8,046 nucleotides of DNA from Burkholderiales bacterium (GTDB lineage: Bacteria; Pseudomonadota; Gammaproteobacteria; Burkholderiales; SG8-41), in assembly GCA_005800795.1 (NCBI GenBank), contig SYEN01000386.1, positions 1 to 8,046 of the forward strand, read 5' to 3'. Below the pieces are notes generated by a model. That model ran no database searches. It worked only from the letters and a program-made list of their open reading frames with translations, and had not been told where the DNA came from. Positions 6,001 to 8,046 of this stretch are shown here, piece after piece; the first letter of the stretch is position 1, and each line of letters opens with the position of its first letter. A program made the translations under genes and the position numbers.

Positions 6001-6183
6001 TTCCTGGTTGTTGTCGCCGGCGGCGGTAGTGAAGGCGCAGAAGATGGGCTCGGCGCCTCAATCGCTGGCGAAGAATTAATCGTAGTTTGCGACGCACCCA
6101 AGCTCGGATCACGTTGGCGACCTAGCCGCCTCGTAATTCTTAAGCCAAAAGGCAGCCCTACGGAAACCCACCACGTCCCGTAC
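6001..6183 (+). pseudogene. Possible displaced 5' fragment of the large downstream gene
   Basis: Frame 1 is open from just after TGA 5998-6000 to TGA 6184-6186. It reads EELIVVCDAPKLGSRWRPSR (6070-6129), then LVILKPKGSP, with no stop for 61 codons and a mixed, protein-like composition. The long frame that continues to the window end opens at 6137 in a different frame and has no good start codon there. The two frames overlap at 6137-6183, so one small insertion or deletion there would join them. I infer that this may be the lost upstream part of the same gene. Nothing in it identifies a family, and it may simply be non-coding. Confidence 0.28.
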
Positions 6184-8046
6184 TGACTTCTTCCAAAACG
6201 GAATCCGGCAAAACCCCAGCGGTGGGAAGCTATCGGACCTCGAACGTAAGACGCTTATAGAAGCCGCTGCTGAAGATCTACATTTTTTGAACGTCCTCGT
6301 TCTCCCGAAGATCGCCTCGCCTGACGGGCAAACAAAGCTTCTAGGCCACGCTGGCGTGATCGCCCATCTCCCTATGTTCAAAGAAGCGCCCCGTGGGGTG
6401 TTGGAGCCCGATGGAATCAAGAGCGTAAATGCGTTAGCGCAGTTAGTGGCTTATCTTCGACCTTTTGCCCGACCAGGTTTGCAGGTTCTTTTGGTTAACG
6501 CGCCTAGGCCATCGAGATTTATCGAATCGATCCTCGATGCTCTCGATCTCGATAACGCGGCCTCCGAAGAAACATTCTGGGGCGTTCATTTTCGGTTTCG
6601 CTACACGTCTGAAGACACACGCGGTTGGACATCTGAACTTGAGGAAATGGATGACATCCTGAAGGATCGGATTCGGAAAGGCCAGGAAAAGGGGCTGATC
6701 ACGCTGTCGGTCCATGCTGATGCGAAAAAATGGCCTGACATCATCGCGGAAGCAAGCGATCTACCAGCACACCTCACAGTGGTTTTTGACCCGTTCGAGG
6801 TGAGAACTGCTCTAGTGTCGAGGGCGGCTCTTCACGATTTGAGTCCGTGGATGCCAACGTGTGAGTACAGGTATAACAAGCTCAAGAAGCAGATCATGGT
6901 TGTACCTGTGTCTGAGGAATACATATTTGCGACGTATTTCGCTGCTGCCACATTTGTACATGGTGAGTTGCGTGCCAGCACCGCAACCCATCAACCACAA
7001 GTCCCTGTAATCAAGGCATGGCTTGATAAACTGGCTGCAACAAGTACTTGGACTGTTGTCGCGGATCCGCATAGGGTTATGTTGCCACGAATCGGCGATT
7101 CTGAAGTTATCGATCGTAGAACTGAACGTGCACGACAGATCACAACATTTGGAGCGGATCTAAGCCCATTTGTGCGGCGGCTAGATGATCAATTGCGGAA
7201 GACTCACTTCGTTGCCGAACCCTCGACGCTTGAACAACTGATTCGTGATCTCGTTGCGATGGAGCCCAATGGAATTCTTGGGCTGGTTGGTGGCGATAAG
7301 ACAAAGCACATTAAAGGCGCACTAGGAAAATTGATAGCGATGCGATGGTACCGTCGCCTCGACCCGAGTGGGCTTGCAGTGAGCCTTGATACTTTAAATG
7401 CACGTCGTTGGCTTAGTGCTGGTGGTCATTCAAACGTACAAGCCGACCTACTAGGTCTCCGTGACGAGGCTGGCGAACTGGTTATTGATGTCATCGAAGT
7501 AAAGGCGCACGACGAAGCTGTGCCTTATACGGTTCAGGATGGCATCGTAAAGGGGCATGCGGTTGACCAGGTTCTATCGACACTGCACGCATTAGCCGAG
7601 GTGTTTTGTTCAAATAGCAAGTCGCCGCTCGCCAAGCCTCGTCGCGAAGTGTTGAGGGAGCATCTCTACACGGCGTTGCTTCGTGATTTAGATCCAGTGC
7701 ATATCGAGCGCTGGCATGGGTTACTTCAAGATCTATTCAATGGCAACGTCAAGGTTAAATTGGCAGGTAGGATTGTTCACGTTCAATTGGCGAGTGTTGC
7801 CAACTCTGGGCGACAAGTGTTCCAAACCGGCTCAGGTATCCCGATACAAGTCGACACCCTTGCGGCAACGGATGTCGACTTGGTACTCACTGCAACACGT
7901 GTGGTGCGATCCGAGATTCTTGAAACGGCCGCTGGTAGTGGCTCTATGGAGCCGCTGACGCCGATCGAGCCGGTCAAAGCGTTTCTGGCTTTAACTCGTC
8001 TCTCTGCAGAAAGGATATCTTATGGGGAGGCTACGCTTGGTGCGCC
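6137..8046 (+). CDS. Large uncharacterised protein with PD-(D/E)xK-like motif, cut by window end
   Basis: The frame is open for 636 codons from after TAA 6134-6136 to the window edge, far longer than chance allows. No ATG occurs until 6374; TTG 6287 and GTG 6356 are possible but have no clear ribosome site, and protein-like sequence (KLSDLERKTLIEAAAEDL) lies upstream of them, so the true start is probably lost or frameshifted. Numbering from 6137: region 40-240 is an alpha/beta-type segment (LQVLLVNAP at 115-123, EETFWGVHFRFRYT near 144, LTVVFDPFEVRTALV around 213-227). Then comes a helical region, then ADLLGL (436-441) and VIDVIEVKA (449-457), where Asp437, Glu454 and Lys456 match the D...ExK core of PD-(D/E)xK nucleases; Gln in DQVLSTLHAL follows. 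No Walker A motif is seen yet. The style resembles the upstream part of very large DptH/HerA- or FtsK-like defence ATPases; this is a hypothesis. Codon use is less GC-biased than in the PrpD/MaoC genes (many CTA, TTA, ATA), suggesting transfer. Confidence 0.82.

Noticed and set aside
5729..7072. Several minus-strand open frames of 86-127 codons between 5729 and 7072
   Set aside because: They lie antisense to the HTH gene and to the long plus-strand frame, are fragmentary and have no motifs.
7267..7320. Gly-rich GLVGGDKTKHIKG as a Walker A motif
   Set aside because: It lacks the GxxxxGK[ST] spacing and no Walker B follows at a sensible distance; the ATPase, if present, lies beyond the window.

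Overview
The window looks like a chromosomal segment of a GC-rich betaproteobacterium, probably Burkholderiales. This is inferred from two Bug/TctC-type periplasmic binding protein genes (a family greatly expanded in Bordetella, Achromobacter, Cupriavidus and relatives), next to MmgE/PrpD, MaoC-like and glutathione S-transferase genes. No rRNA, tRNA or CRISPR array was seen.

Region 1 (1-2413) is a mix of intact and decaying genes. A possible Bug remnant (155-356) ends in an ATGA overlap with an intact glutathione S-transferase (353-967). Convergent to it lies an alpha/beta-hydrolase reading frame (1016-1939, minus strand) broken by two in-frame stop codons without any frameshift. Divergent from that is a second Bug gene (2006-2413) whose signal peptide and N-terminal lobe are fused in frame to its C-terminal tail, with the middle of the protein missing.

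Region 2 (2428-4690) is an intact, tightly packed plus-strand operon: an MmgE/PrpD-type dehydratase/isomerase followed by two small MaoC-like hot-dog proteins whose coding regions overlap by 17 bases. Together they look like enzymes for dehydration or hydration of a carboxylic acid or acyl-CoA. The damaged Bug gene just upstream would once have supplied substrate capture. The two MaoC proteins lack complementary parts of the usual catalytic signature.

Region 3 (4691-5679) has no convincing gene. It carries several hairpins, perfect palindromes and a repeat block that may be an insertion-sequence end. It separates the metabolic operon from what looks like an acquired locus.

Region 4 (5680-8046) starts with a small AlpA/excisionase-like helix-turn-helix protein. 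It continues into a very large reading frame (6137 to the window end, at least 636 codons, no stop), which is easy to miss because it has neither a clear start nor an end here. It contains a PD-(D/E)xK-like nuclease signature and may be the N-terminal or middle part of a large ATPase-type DNA-defence protein (DptH/HerA-like). That identity is an inference. Its 5' end seems frameshifted or truncated. This is the most interesting part of the window.
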